This document shows, in pieces, positions 33,147 to 45,540 of a stretch of DNA of 64,000 nucleotides. The DNA is from Beroe forskalii (Eukaryota > Ctenophora > Nuda > Beroida > Beroidae). Position 1 is the first letter of the stretch, and each line of letters begins with the position of its first letter. The position numbers and the translations under genes were made by a program. Location: positions 682,001 through 746,000 of the forward strand of contig WFMF01000044.1 of assembly GCA_011033025.1 (NCBI GenBank), written 5' to 3'. The notes under the pieces are model-generated. The model saw only the letters and a program-made list of their open reading frames with translations. It searched no databases and was not told where the DNA came from.

Positions 33147-34743
33147 ACGTTTATATATCATACTAGTGTGAATACCAAAGTCCTCAGCTTATGCAACATA
33201 CAACTACTTGAATATCATATGCCACGACTGTAATCGGAACATATTATTTCTATTTTACTTCGATTTCACATTTATTTCACTCAGATTTTACCTTTTATTT
33301 GCGTATTTTCTAACTTTTATAATAATTTTGCGCGATTAGTCACCTCGGCCACCATATATACATGACATGTATGTGTGTGCAATTGACTGTCATGTAGTTT
33401 GATTTGTGTGAATACATCATAAATTCCACGAAAACGTGTACAGGAATTGAGATACAGATTCCCGTGTATTGACATGCAATATTATACGAACGAGGAGCTT
33501 TTGATTAGTGTACTCTTGGAACGTGTACTCTCGGAACGTGCGACGTTATCCAGATTTACAAATGCCACATTCCACAAACAAATGCCACATTCGTCAAACA
33601 AGTGCCATATTTCACAAACAAGTGCCAAATTCTACAAAAAGGTGCCACATTCAACAAGCAATAAATGTCAAATTCCACATCCTTGACATTCATTGAAGAA
33701 CTCTAGGTCTCCACATCTCTTAATCAACCTCAGAACTGATCTCTATGTCGCTATATCATCTCTAGAAGTCTAGATATTAATTAAGTAATTATGGCCAGGG
33801 CTACAAGAGTCCATAGTGACTTCTAAATCCCTCGTGAAATCGCTAATTTAGATCAAGATTCCTGTAAGATATCATGGAGATCTGGGGCCAGCATTCTGGC
33901 TCTACACACATACACCTCTGCTTGGTAATTAAGATGGTAATTAACAGGATCATAACAATGTGTACACAGAGTGCACCACTCATTACTAATGAGTCATTAG
34001 CTCGACAAAGAGTTAACAGGCCGGGGAAGGGATAGGAGGGGATGGGGGGATGTAGGGGGATCCGAGATACTCTGAGAGCTGTGCTAATAAAGTCCATCAA
34101 TATAAGGAACAAACACATTTTGTTCATGTTTGTTTCAAAAACCACTCGTTTTTTGGCAGTTTCGCAACAAAACTTATCCAAATATGTGCGCCCTTGCAAA
34201 CAGTCGCAGTATGAGCCAAGTAACTATTTCCTACAGCAGGCCGAATGATGCTACCGATAGCACCTATTTTCCGCAGACTTACGAGTTTAGTTCAGGAGTC
34301 TGCAATTGCTATCTGGCAATGAACAGACAGCCACGATGCACATATTATTGTGATATGCAGGAGTGCAAGGTAGGTAGGTAAGTAAGTAGGTAGGTAGGTA
34401 GGTAGGTAGGTAGGTAGGTATGTGATATGCAAGATAGGTATGCAATATGCGCTTCCGAAGATGCGCCTACGACAAGACCCTTCGCATTAGATATGAAAAC
34501 TACGGGAAAAGTACAGGAATGTGACCAGATCATGACTGCAGACTGCAAAAGGCAGGAAGCATGTACGGTATCTATTATATACGGACAAACGGTATCTAAG
34601 CAGTGATCCAGAACTTTGACTTACACGCAAGTAATCACAGTGCGCTGTACTCAAAACACATAGACACTCATAAACTATGTATGCTATGTATGCACAATAC
34701 AAGTACCAAGTATTTCGCTTCTATTTATCTATCTCTACCACAT
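33147..34743. other. Non-coding stretch with a 20-bp tandem repeat and a GTAG repeat
   Basis: About five copies of an aatgccacattccacaaaca-type unit lie at 33558-33675. A (ggta)n microsatellite lies at about 34370-34422. A minus-strand frame at 33843-34199 (118 codons) has a hydrophobic start but no recognisable product. Confidence 0.5.
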
Positions 34744-34744
34744 T

Positions 34745-35790
34745 ACACATCGCAGAACATACCCCGGAACATGTCCTAACTAGTCTGCACATACAGAGGT
34801 ACATAACACAGTATGTGCAGATTAGTTAGAACATGTTCCATGGTACATACTCTGGAACATATCCTAACTATTCGGTACATACTGCGGTATGTACTGCCTC
34901 TGTGTGCACATTTATTCCCAAATTTCTTGTGATAAAGAGGTGAAGCTTGCAACAAACAAATATCAATGATAAAGGCAATTCAAACAAATCACTATGAATT
35001 TAACAACATCAAGAGCCAAAGCCACCAGAGTTAAACTCTGATCTTCCAGAATCGAAGGCAAACAGATTCAAGACAACAAGAGTCACCAGTATAAGGCTGA
35101 GTCAAGGCAACTTAACCAGTGTCAAGGCAAAGAGAGTCAGAGCAAACAATGGATCGCATAGCAGCATCAAGGAAATGATGACCTCTGCTTGCAGGTCCTG
35201 GTCACGTGACCAATAGGCCTGACATGCATAGAGTGAACCAGACACCCAATCGGTCCTACCAGACAGTCTCAATCTGTTCACCCTTGCAAGCTAGGCATAT
35301 GGGTCACGTGACCAGCACCCATCAGGGCTCAACTCCCATCCTATTCAGGTTGACTTATACTGGTTGCCTTGAATCTGTTTGCCTTTGATTCTGGAAGATC
35401 GGAGTTTGAATCTGGTTGCTTTGTCTGTTGATGTTGTAAATTACATGGTGATTTGTTTGAATTGCCTTGATCATTTGTTTGTTGCCTTGATATTTGTTTG
35501 TTGCAAGCTTTACCTCTTTATCACAAGAAAATTGGGAATAATTGTGCACACAGAGGCGGTATGTATCGTGGTATGTACCAACTAGTTAGGATATGTTTCG
35601 GGTATGTACCATTGAATATGTTCTTACTAATTGGCACATACTGTGGTACATACTGCAGTATGTACAGCGGTATGTGCTGACTAGTCTGGAAATGTTCCGC
35701 AGTATGTACCACGATGTACTGTGGTATGTACCGCAGTATGTACCACGATGTACCGTGGTATGTGCTGACTTGTTGGGGTATTAAGTAAAG
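34745..35790. mobile_element. About 1.05-kb foldback element
   Basis: Left arm (34745 to about 35190) and right arm (about 35200 to 35790) are inverted copies; for instance gatcttccagaatcgaaggc pairs with gcctttgattctggaagatc. The outer parts are rich in gtaccatggtac- and actagtc-type words, and two ggtcacgtgacc sites sit near the centre. No protein frame is recognised. The outer limits are approximate. Confidence 0.7.
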
Positions 35791-37078
35791 AATATAAGCA
35801 CTTTATTGTACACACTACACAAATAAAAGTTTGGCTGTTATTCCCCTTGTAGCATTAGGGGTCTTGTACCCACAATTGCTCAACAACAGGCTGAAATTAG
35901 GCAAAGAAATAAAACTTACCATTTTCTCACATAATTAGGGTTGCATCATCTTGAGAGGCTATCTGTATAAATATAGCATATGTATTTCACAATAGTATTC
36001 CTGAAACTGAGTATTGCTCAAGGTAATTTTAATCCACTAGGTCTTATTTGTTTGTTCATCAAATATTTAGATACAGTATAACAATAGCATGTAACTTAGT
36101 TGAATTCCATAGATAAAAGTATAAAAGTCGAAAGTAAGTCAACCATGATTAATTAAAGTAAAGCAAAAAATTCATTTCAAGAACCATGGTGATTGAATCC
36201 TTGGACGGAAAAAAACTGAGGATGATGATCCTGGCAACTGAGATGTTGGGAAATTCAATGCTTGATTTTGTATGGCTTTGTCTTCTATGGGGAATGTGCT
36301 GCTACCTAGTACTAGTGAAAAGAATTTTTATTTTTACTTCTGTGGCGGTTGATCCTTCTACATCAATTGGCTCATGTGAATGTATCTGTAGGAGAAACCA
36401 ACTTGGTCATGGTATTGAGAGTTTATCTGGGTACCCATTTGTTTTGGGACAATGAAATTATAGTAGGCTACACAGGCACATTACTGTCAAGAGTGCAGAA
36501 GTTAACATTGTACATTGGTGATATATTGAGGCCTACCTAAAAAGTTTAAATGAGGGCATTATATTTTGAATTTGAATTTGAAAATAATTTTTGCAGCACA
36601 TGCTGTACAACATTTTGAATACTGACATGGTGGAGAGTATCTAAGACACTACACAGAAATGATTGAAACTTTATACCATAATGAAGTGCCATGTTTTTTT
36701 GACTTTCTCAAGATTATTAATAAAGGAGAAAATAGTGAGTATGTGTTATTTGAAAGCCACCCATATCTGAACATATTATGAGGAAAGATAGTAGCATTAG
36801 AGTAGTGATATATATCCTGTTGAACTTGATTGCTTTTAGCATTGACTGAGGGGGACCCCATAGTAAAACACTAAGAATGCAAAAATGGATTCAAATCAGA
36901 TCTACTTTTCACCACTGATTTACTGCCAGTTTCGAGAATACAACATTAAAAATGATTATATTATTTCTCGTCTTCAGAAAACTCCATTTGGTGATAAGCA
37001 CCTTCCTCACTTAGTTAATTTAATATGTGTTGTGTTGTTAATAATATGTGTTGTGTTGTTAGTTTAAAACTCCTGATC
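35791..37078. other. Stretch downstream of the GalNAc-transferase gene
   Basis: No gene is recognised. It lies 3' of the minus-strand GALNT gene, so the part near 37078 is probably its untranslated region. A frame at 36186-36455 (+) has no recognisable product. Confidence 0.4.
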
Positions 37079-38155
37079 TTATTTATAAACAACTTCAAAG
37101 TTGAATTGGGGAACACTATAATTTTCTATGGGATTTGATGATTCCTCAATGGAACACTTTCTTATTCCTAAGTGGGCTGAATTTTCCAATCTAACTAAGC
37201 ACCACTCATGGCTGTAACTTGTAATTTGTTTATTGGCTGTGTCATAGAAAGTCACTTGGTTTCCTCTTTGATGATGACAAGGACTGAATTGTATTCGTGG
37301 AATGAATCCCCAATCTAAACATAGCTCATTTATGAATCTCAATTCATCCCATTTTGTTAGTCGCACTCTGCTTTCAATAGCCTTGGGCTGTCCACACTTC
37401 ACTAGGACAGCATCCCAATGGGTTTTATTGAACCATGGAAAGTGAACACAATCATTTCCAACCTTCAAAGTATGAGCAATCAAAGTTTCTTCATCAAATG
37501 ATTCTAAGGTTGGTGTAAGTGTTCTTCGAATCCATGGGAAATCCCGTGTACAATTGTTTTTCAGGATCACCTCCTTGTTTACTCTAACGATATCATCATA
37601 CAGAGTAAAGTTATATTTCTCAAGATTATTAAGAATTCCAGCGTAAACAGTATACTCATGGAAAAAATGTCCAGGGAAATAAGATTTTACAAGAATGGCT
37701 GCATTGTGATGAACATGTGGTGCTTTTTTTCTATCAGCAATATTTTTTGGTCGACGCCGTGCATTATGATGAATAACCTGAGAACAAGGCACGTAAAGTA
37801 ATTCTTCACCACACATCCATGTTTTGAGTGAAATCTCAAGATTTTCATCACCCCATCCTTCCATGCCCCTACCAAAGTAGTCCACCTCTTCAAGGAAATG
37901 TTTAGTGGCTAGAAATGCTCCTCCTGATATGGCTGATACTTGATATGGAACATGATCAGTCTTTTTAAAGTCACAACATGTGTGCCATTTCAGGTAGCGG
38001 TCAATACCCAAATAACATGGATGAAATAATGGCCAAATTTTTGTTTGGTTCAAGTTTTCTGCAAAATAGATAATTGGGGCTACAACTGTCTTGTAGTTTT
38101 TATCAGTTAGTGCCAAAAGAGGTTCCAGAAATCCAGATTTAACCTCCATATGACT
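37079..38155 (-). pseudogene. galnt-like: Polypeptide GalNAc-transferase (GT27), C-terminal part, disrupted by Copia copy 2
   Basis: pp-GalNAc-transferases add GalNAc to Ser/Thr in the Golgi, starting mucin-type O-glycosylation. This part starts within the metal-binding DxH region (SHMEVKSGFLEPLLA). It continues through SAISGGAFLATKHF and the Gal/GalNAc-T motif GWGDENLEISLKTWMCGEE with VPCSQVIHHNAR (the family usually has a Gly where Ile stands), and ends in a ricin-type lectin domain (ELCLDWGF, SPCHHQRGNQ, EWCLVRLE). About 357 residues are open to a stop at 37079, full length for this half, with no introns. Upstream it runs straight into the 3' LTR of Copia copy 2. That LTR supplies an in-frame ATG at 38194, so a chimeric open frame of 371 codons exists. 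The N-terminal half lies at 43360-43775, but about 100-115 residues between the halves are gone. Confidence 0.88.
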
Positions 38156-38343
38156 TGTGAAAGGATCAAATTGATTGGAAGCAATGAGACGCAATAACTG
38201 GATAAGTATAAGACCCCACTAGCAGTACAAATACAATCACATATCTTTGCCAACATATATCTGAAAGAGCAATATTAGAAATATAATAATATTAAACAAT
38301 ATATATTAGATATAGAGAATTATACTATAGATAAAGATTCACA
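38156..38343 (-). repeat. Copia copy 2, 3' LTR
   Basis: 188 bp; on the minus strand it starts tgtgaatctttatc and ends cctttcaca, then meets GALNT sequence within a few bases (shared agt at the join). Confidence 0.9.
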
Positions 38344-41300
38344 ATCACCCATTCTTTCTTTTCTGAAATACTAAAAATTATGAAAAGATAAAAACAACAA
38401 CACATGCTCTTCAGGGGCCCAAAATATTAAATAACCATAAAACAATGATATCTATTCAATAGATGTATATTCCACAATCAATTATTAAATGTGAAATGTG
38501 TTATAAATTATAATAATAAAAATGTAAATTTTTCATAATTGTTAAAAATTCAATTCTCAATCAAGCTAAGAGCCAATGTTAAATTTTCATCTCGATTACT
38601 TTGTAAAAATATCATATATATCATGATAAAAATATAATACTATAAATTATACTCATTCAACAAATGTAATATGAAATTCAATTATCGTGGGATAATATCA
38701 AATATACACACAATATTTCATTTTAAATGATAATACATTCAATCTTTATTGAGGTAACATAGCATATTGATTTTAGCTCAAGATTGGAAAACAATTTTGA
38801 AAAGTTCACTATCAAACTCTCCTGATGACAAAACCTCCCGCAATGGTGCAGTTGGGGCTCCTGCTTTGGTCAAGCAGTCTGCAAGCTGTTTCTTATTTGT
38901 TTCTTTGTTTATTATTAACACGTTGGCGCAAGCAAGCAATAGGGATTCTCAATCCTCTGTCATCTACATTTTTTGAGGTATGGATTGCATCATGTAATGA
39001 TTTGCAATCGGTCATCACAATAACTTTTTGCTTGACGGTTCTCTTGACTTCACTTAGTTGTGCTTGAATCAACTCACATGCCTCAACTGCTTCAATCATT
39101 GCCCAACTTTCTGCAGCTAAGGTGCTCTTGCAGACTCTACGAATTTTTCTGCTCTGCCAAGTGATAGGGCAACATTTTCCTGTCATAGACACCAGGAAGA
39201 TAATGAAACCACCCTGGGAGCTGCTATCCCTCAAGTTGCCATAGGAAGCATCACAGAACACTACAAATACTGATTCTTCCAACTGCAGTTTTCTAAATCT
39301 CAATGTCAGAGGGCTCTTTCCCAAAAACTTCACTGCCTTATTAACCATCTTCAAATCAGCCATAGTTCCTTGTGTCACGGCATTGCTTGCAAAGCATGTA
39401 GGGTATGAAACATCTGGACGTGTTTGAGTGGATACCCAAAGCAACTGACCACAAACAGTTCGCAGCTGTTGTTTTTCCTTCTCATTAATTTGCAGTGTGT
39501 TTTGGTTCATCCTAACTCGATCTATCTCAATTTTGGCTATTTGATCAGAATAACCCAGTTGTGACACAAGAATTCCAGATGGTGTCTGCTTAACATCCAG
39601 ACCTGTATAGAGAAAATCCACTTCAACTTCTGTACTAAGCCGAAACTTCTTCTTTAACTCTCCAATCACCTCTTTTTGAAAAGTCTTACTACCGCTGAAC
39701 ATCAAGTCATCAACATGTACAGCTATTATTCCTTCAAGCTTGCCATCCTTATACCAGAACATAAAAGACTCATCATACGATGATATAACAACCTTCAGTT
39801 CCAGCAGTGAATCACGAAGCTCAACATACCACATCCTGGGTCCATCTACTAACCCATAGATACACTTGTTTAATTTCCAGATTTTCCATGTCTCTGCTTC
39901 TTTTGGAGGTTTGATGAATACATCCCTTGAGATTCTCTTGCCCTGCAAGAAGGCAGCTTGAACATCAATATGCTGCAACTTCCAGTCTTCTTGCGCAACC
40001 AATGTCAGTAACATCCGTATTGAATCCCTGTTGCAAGTAGGGGAGTCCTTGCGTATTTCACTGCTACATTCTTGATAGCCAAGTGCAACTAGCCGTGCTT
40101 TTACCACACCATCTGCCTTCTTTGTAATCACCCAGCGAACACCCACAGTTGACTGATTTTCATTGTCTACTTCTTCATACACTTTGTTCACCTTGAACTT
40201 CTTAAGCTCTGATTGCTTTGCATCTACAACAGCTTGATCATAAGTATCAATACTTGAAAATAACACTTCTTCCTCTGTTTCTGGTGTTGTACTCTCTCTC
40301 CATTCAGATGCAAGCTCAGCCCAGTCAACTGCTGTGACGTTCTCATCACCCTCTAGTTGAATGTTGAGACAGTTCTTTGTAAGCTCCTGTTGCTTTTCCA
40401 GCCCGACTATGTATGAAGGCTTTGTTCCAGACCTCTCTTTCTTCTTCATTTTCTGGATACCTCTTGTCTAAATTCAACATAGCTTTTTGCTTTTGGCAGA
40501 ACCATTTTCCCACTTGTGCGTATTGAGGTGCTGACTGAACTACATTGTCTGTCTCTTGCTCACTGCCTGTTTCCATTTCAGGTACAGACTCAACTTCAGT
40601 CACAGCTTCTTGTGGACCTTGTGGCTGAATTTCCAAGAAATTCTTCTGTTTCTCTTTTGTTCTGCTCAGATGACATTATTTTGACCAGGTTGACCTTGGG
40701 CCTGACTGAGAGGTTATTGGGGTATCCAGATGTTGTATCTCTAGTAAGATGACAGGCACTACATTTATAGTACTGGTTTCCATGCTTCAGAATATATAAA
40801 TGTGCACTGTCTCTTCCCAATATCACACCTGGTCCACTCCATCTTGTACTTCCTTTCCTCTTGTACATCACTTTCACCATTCTGGAAATAGTCATCATTG
40901 CATGTTCTAACTTGACTTCGTAGTGCCTTGCGTATTTTGTTACTGCTTTCACACTTGGTGAATGCCTGCCTTGCACTGTGCATTGCATTTATATTCTCTG
41001 CAACTGTTTGGCTTACAGTTGCTTCTTCTAGAGCAGGCAATTTGTTATCAATTATGTTAGGAAGAGAAGGATTCCGGCCCATCATGAGCTGATTAGCAGA
41101 GAATCCACCGAACATCTGCATAGAATTTTTGGCACTTAACGCCCAACACAAGGCAACTTCCCAGCTGCAGTTTGTGTCTTCTTTTGTTTTCACCATCATT
41201 TCTGTTAACATTTTATGATGACGCTCTACAATTCCATTACTCCAAGGACTCTCTGCTGCAGTGTGTTGAACTTCTATATTGAATTGCTGGCACATTTCAT

Positions 41301-43162
41301 TGTACTCTGCATTTGCAAATTCACCACCATTGTCAACTGAAACTTTTCTTGGGTTACCAAATAGGGAGATCCACCCAGAACAGAAACCATCCACAATTGT
41401 CTCCTTCTTCTTGTTCTTGATTATTCTACCTGCTGAGTATCTTGTTACACAATCAATCATGTGAAGGATATATAAGTTTGTAACTTCAGGGACATTCTTT
41501 AGATCCATTGCAACACAGTCATTGAATTCTTTGCCCCTTGGAAGACCCACAACTGGTCTTGGCTTAGGTTTCTTGTACATCAAGCATATTTTGCAGTTGC
41601 TTGATACTTCATCAATCGCTTCAAAGTATTCACGTCTCGAGAAACCTCCAGATTTGAGTAACTCTTTTAATTTGTCAGCAGGGGGGTGAGAAAACTGCCT
41701 ATGCATCTTCACAACTTTCTTCTTTATTTCATTAACATCAGTCCCAAACAATGCTTCATTGGAAACAGCCATCACCAACTGTGGTTTGCTTTCTTCTGAC
41801 TCAATGATTGACCGCTTCTTGTTGCACAGAGGAATACAATAATGTTTAGATTTGGTTTCAAACAAGTTTACACATTCATCTTTGAATCTCAGCTTATCTT
41901 CCCTAAAATCCAGGACAGCTCCCACCTTCTTCAGGGAAGCCTTACTCAGCAACAAAGGCAGATCCTTTTCTACAATGTTAGCTTCTATTAAGACATTTCT
42001 CCTGCCAATGCAGCCTGGGATTTTAGTTCTTTCAGTTGAGATCACCTCTTCACCATCCCCAAATCTGAATGGAGTCATACACTTCTCTGTAACCATCACT
42101 TTAAGCTGGTATTCTCCAAGAGTTTCTTTATAATGATTTACCCAGTTTCGTCCAACTACAGTCTTTGTACATCCAGAATCAATCACAGCACATGCTAATG
42201 ACTCAAACACCAAGGATCCAAGACTTGCCTGTTCATTCATCAAACAGTTACCTGGAATATCTATCACTTCCTGGCACTCCGTAGTCATGAAAGTGAAGAA
42301 GGTACCTTCTGCTTCCATTGGTGTTATCTCTTCAGCACCAGCTTGTGCAAAATATTGGGTATCATTACTAGAACTTGTCACAGCTTTTTCATTTTTCTTA
42401 CTTGGACACCATCTTGCAATGTGCCCCTGCTCTCCACATGCGTAACATCCAGAATTTCTTCCTCTATATGGGTGAAAAGTTGGTCTGTTTCTTGATGTTC
42501 TTCGATAGTTCCCTCTTCCTCTTTGATATGGGTATGTGTAATTGCACTCTTCTGGTTCTACTTTCACTGACACAGAGGTGGAAGGGGTGCTAAGATTTGT
42601 TTGAACTGAAAATATCTTCCCAATTGTCACACACATTTCTTTATATGTTAGCTCTTTGACTGTGGCCAGAGCCAGATCAACTTTATCTGCAGAAAGATTT
42701 GCGCTATTGAGGAATCGATATGCAAGGACAGTATCTGGAAGGACAATCTTATGCTTCCTAAGATCTGCAAGGAGCTTTTCAAACTCTGAAGTGTAACTCT
42801 GCAGGGACATTGACTCTGGTCTACAGTACTTTTCAAATTTGCTATATGCTCGATAGCATATCTGAGCAGAGTCTTCTTGATAAATCTTATCAAGGTGAGC
42901 TACAATCTGTTCTATTCCATCTTCAGCAGCAACAACCTCTTTTCCCAGAGATCTCACAGCATCCTTTACCTTTCCTGGTTTCAACTCTAACAATAGTGCT
43001 GTGCCCTGTTTCTTCTTTTCAAGTGAAGTGAACTCTTTCCACAATTCAACATCCATCTTCCAGTCATTGTAGTTGTCCCCCTCTCTGAATGCTGGTGGGG
43101 CCTTATAACTCCCATATCTTCTAACATTCTCTTGATCTTCCTCATTTGTCATTGCCCGCTTC

Positions 43163-43171
43163 CTGCTACCA
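43163..43171 (-). other. Copia copy 2 primer binding site
   Basis: tggtagcag on the minus strand, as in copy 1; nine-base match to initiator tRNA-Met. Confidence 0.6.
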
Positions 43172-43173
43172 CT

Positions 43174-43359
43174 TGTGAAAGGATCAAATTGATTGGAAGC
43201 AATGAGACGCAATAACTGGATAAGTATAAGACCCCACTAGCAGTACAAATACAATCACATATCTTTGCCAACATATATCTGAAAGAGCAATATTAGAAAT
43301 ATAATAATATTAAACAATATATATTAGATATAGAGAATTATACTATAGATAAAGATTCA
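43174..43359 (-). repeat. Copia copy 2, 5' LTR
   Basis: 186 bp; identical to the 3' LTR as far as read, but its outermost two bases are replaced by GALNT sequence (ggc/tgaatc). Confidence 0.88.
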
Positions 43360-43775
43360 GCCACAACTACAGACACCCTAGCTTTACTTGGAGGGTATGT
43401 GATATTTCTACAGGTTTCCTGTCTTAAGTCTGATATGTTGCGAAGCAAGGGAAGTGAGTCAACGTGTGATTCGTTGTAACCTTGTCGTGCATTGAAGAAG
43501 ACTTCATCAATCTTTTTAAGTGCAGAACCATACTTGATATTATCCTGAAGGCGCTTTCTTTGCTGAAAGCCATGTTCTGTTTCAAAATACAGTTTTGAGT
43601 CATTGATTGTAGCTGATAGTGCTATTGCAAGTGAGTGTTGCAATGGGCTACTGGTCTCTGATTCTTCTTGTATTTTGTAGAGTAACAGCAGTATGTATAC
43701 CATCGTGAATAATACTATCAGTACCACTAATCTTCTTGGGTAAATTCGGATCATTTTTGCTGAAATATTCCACAT
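43360..43775 (-). pseudogene. galnt-like: Polypeptide GalNAc-transferase (GT27), N-terminal part
   Basis: It has a type II membrane layout: a short basic cytosolic tail (MIRIYPRRL), an 18-residue helix (LVVLIVLFTMVYILLLLY), and a stem of about 90 residues. It then reaches the start of the GT-A fold (SLPLLRNISDLRQETCRN, then SKARVSVVVA, matching the family's LP..R..C and SVIIVFHNEA). Either of two ATGs (43775 or 43754) could start it; the second gives the tail length usual for the family. The frame is cut at VVVA by the 5' LTR of Copia copy 2. The partner half is 37079-38155. Together they lack the UDP-binding part of the catalytic domain, so the locus should be enzymatically dead unless an intact allele exists. 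Confidence 0.82.
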
Positions 43776-43787
43776 GAAATAGGTAAT

Positions 43788-44695
43788 GAAGGGTTTAGTA
43801 ACGAGTAAAAGTTACTAAACGTAATATTACACACTCGGGCCTTCGGCCCTCGTGTGTAATATGGCATTGAAAAACCGAGACCGAAGGCCGAGGTTTTTTA
43901 ATGCTGAGTTTAGTAATTTTTACGAGTTATTAAACTGAATTATGCACCGTAATTACTCGAAAAAATGGCAATATTTTCAAACACAAGGAAATGTTTTAAA
44001 TCAAGATTTGAAGGTACTGTTTGCCCAACTGTGTGAAATAAATTGTTATGCACTGTTCTACTGCACCATAATAAATTATTATGACCTACAGTGCGCAATA
44101 ATTTATTGCACACGGTACCCTGGTGCCTATAGGGTTTTTGAAGACATAGCTTAAACATGCTTGGAAGGTGCATAATCTAAGATTTTAAACTGGTGACAAC
44201 GATTCATATTATTTTAAGATTTGCTGAACTTAATGATGGAATTGTTGCCTTACTTGAGTACGGACAAAAGTACTATTATGCACCTTCCAGGCGTGTTTAT
44301 GCTATGTCTTCAAAAACCCTATAGGCACCAGGGTACCGTGTGCAATAAATTATTGCGCACTGTAGTGCCGATATCTGAATTTATTACGCACTGTAGGTCA
44401 TAATAATTTATTATGGTGCAGTAGAACAGTGCGTAACAATTTATTTCACACAGTTGAGCAAACAGTACCTTCAAATCTTGATTTAAAACATTTCCTTGTG
44501 TTTGAAAATATTGTCATTTTTTTCGAGTAATTACGGTGCATAATTCAGTTTAATAACTCGTAAAAGTTACTAAACTCAGCATTAAAAAACCTCGGCCTTC
44601 GGCCTCGGTTTTTCAATGCCATATTACACACTCGGGCCTTCAGCCCTCGTGTGTAATATTACGTTTAGTAACTTTTACTCGTTACTAAACCCTTC
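43788..44695. mobile_element. 908-bp foldback element just upstream of the GALNT start codon
   Basis: Arms of about 390 and 420 bp (43788-44176 and 44274-44695) are near-perfect inverted copies around a loop of roughly 100 bp. The ends are gaagggtttagtaacgagta and its complement. Probable 3-bp target duplication AAT. Each arm has inner hairpins (ctcgggccttcggccctcg; ccgaggccgaaggccgagg-like). No transposase. It lies 12 bp 5' of the first ATG of the GALNT N-terminal frame. Confidence 0.85.
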
Positions 44696-44698
44696 AAT

Positions 44699-45433
44699 TA
44701 ATACTTTTCAAACTGATACCACACTGCAGTTTGAAATCAAAGGGATAAAATCACAATCAAAGGGATAAAATAACAATCAAGAACTGCTTTCAAGAAAGGC
44801 TTGGGAGGCCTACAGGGCTACAGGAGTTGAGAAGTGACAAGAAATTCTTGATCGATTCAACAGTCAGTTTTAAAGCTTCATGCTTTCATGAGTTTGAAAC
44901 TGTCTGGAAATTTTTCTTCAAGTTTCAACTGCTTCCATCTACATTCTACCCAGTTTAAAGAAGAACGAAGCTTTTCTGTATCAATACTCAGAAAGCTGAA
45001 AAAGGTTTTTCATGAAGGTACGAAAAAGATCGATAATGCCAACAATGTTTATCCAGTTATAGTAATTTAAAATGATTTCAGTAAAAATTGCAATTTCTAA
45101 AAACTCTATGAGGTCTAAATTTCCATCCATTGAGACTGAAATTGATTCCATGAGGCCTGCTGAGTTACAAATCAAGTAACTTGAAGCAGGTGCATCCTGA
45201 TCAGATTTCTTCCTAAGAAAGAATGAATGTTTCCTGTGTACCAAACACACCCTTCCTGTTTCACAGTAAGTGGTGGCTCAACATCCCCATATTGCAGGGG
45301 GTCCACTGGATTCACTAAGTAGTAACTCCATACCTAGGTGCCAGGTGGTGACTGGTGATGCTCTTTCGAGTACTGTAAATTTGGCTAAGGTACCCCAACA
45401 AAGCAACAAAGATCAGCTATGCATAGATATAAT
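44699..45433. other. Non-coding stretch upstream of the GALNT locus
   Basis: No gene is recognised. It contains a short duplication of atcaaagggataaaat at about 44738-44774. Frames of 60-90 codons on both strands lack any family signal. Confidence 0.4.
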
Positions 45434-45540
45434 CTTTTCAAGTTTCGTGGGTCTATGCAGTATGGTGAGCTAATTATGCTTATATATAATATAAGCATAA
45501 TTAGCTCACCATACTGCATAGACCCACGAAACTTGAAAAG
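45434..45540. repeat. 107-bp perfect palindrome
   Basis: Two 52-bp arms, exact complements as read (starting cttttcaagtttcgtgggtc), separated by three bases (ata). No coding content. Confidence 0.95.

Larger units (their letters stand above)
38156..43359 (-). mobile_element. Copia (Ty1-like) LTR retrotransposon, copy 2, inside the GALNT gene
   Basis: A 5.2-kb fossil nearly identical to copy 1, in reverse orientation, with the same LTR, primer site, zinc knuckle, protease, integrase, reverse transcriptase and RNase H order. Long open stretches remain, with about three or four breaks. The two LTRs appear identical, so it is very young. Its flanks do not share a 5-bp duplication, unlike copy 1, and the left and right flanks are non-adjacent parts of one GALNT gene. 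This points to a rearrangement after or during insertion. Confidence 0.95.

Noticed and set aside
34050-34115. Signal-peptide-like start (MNKMCLFLILMDFISTALR) on the minus strand as first exon of the receptor gene
   Set aside because: It is only a hydrophobic stretch in an AT-rich area; no phase or family evidence ties it to exons 20 kb away.
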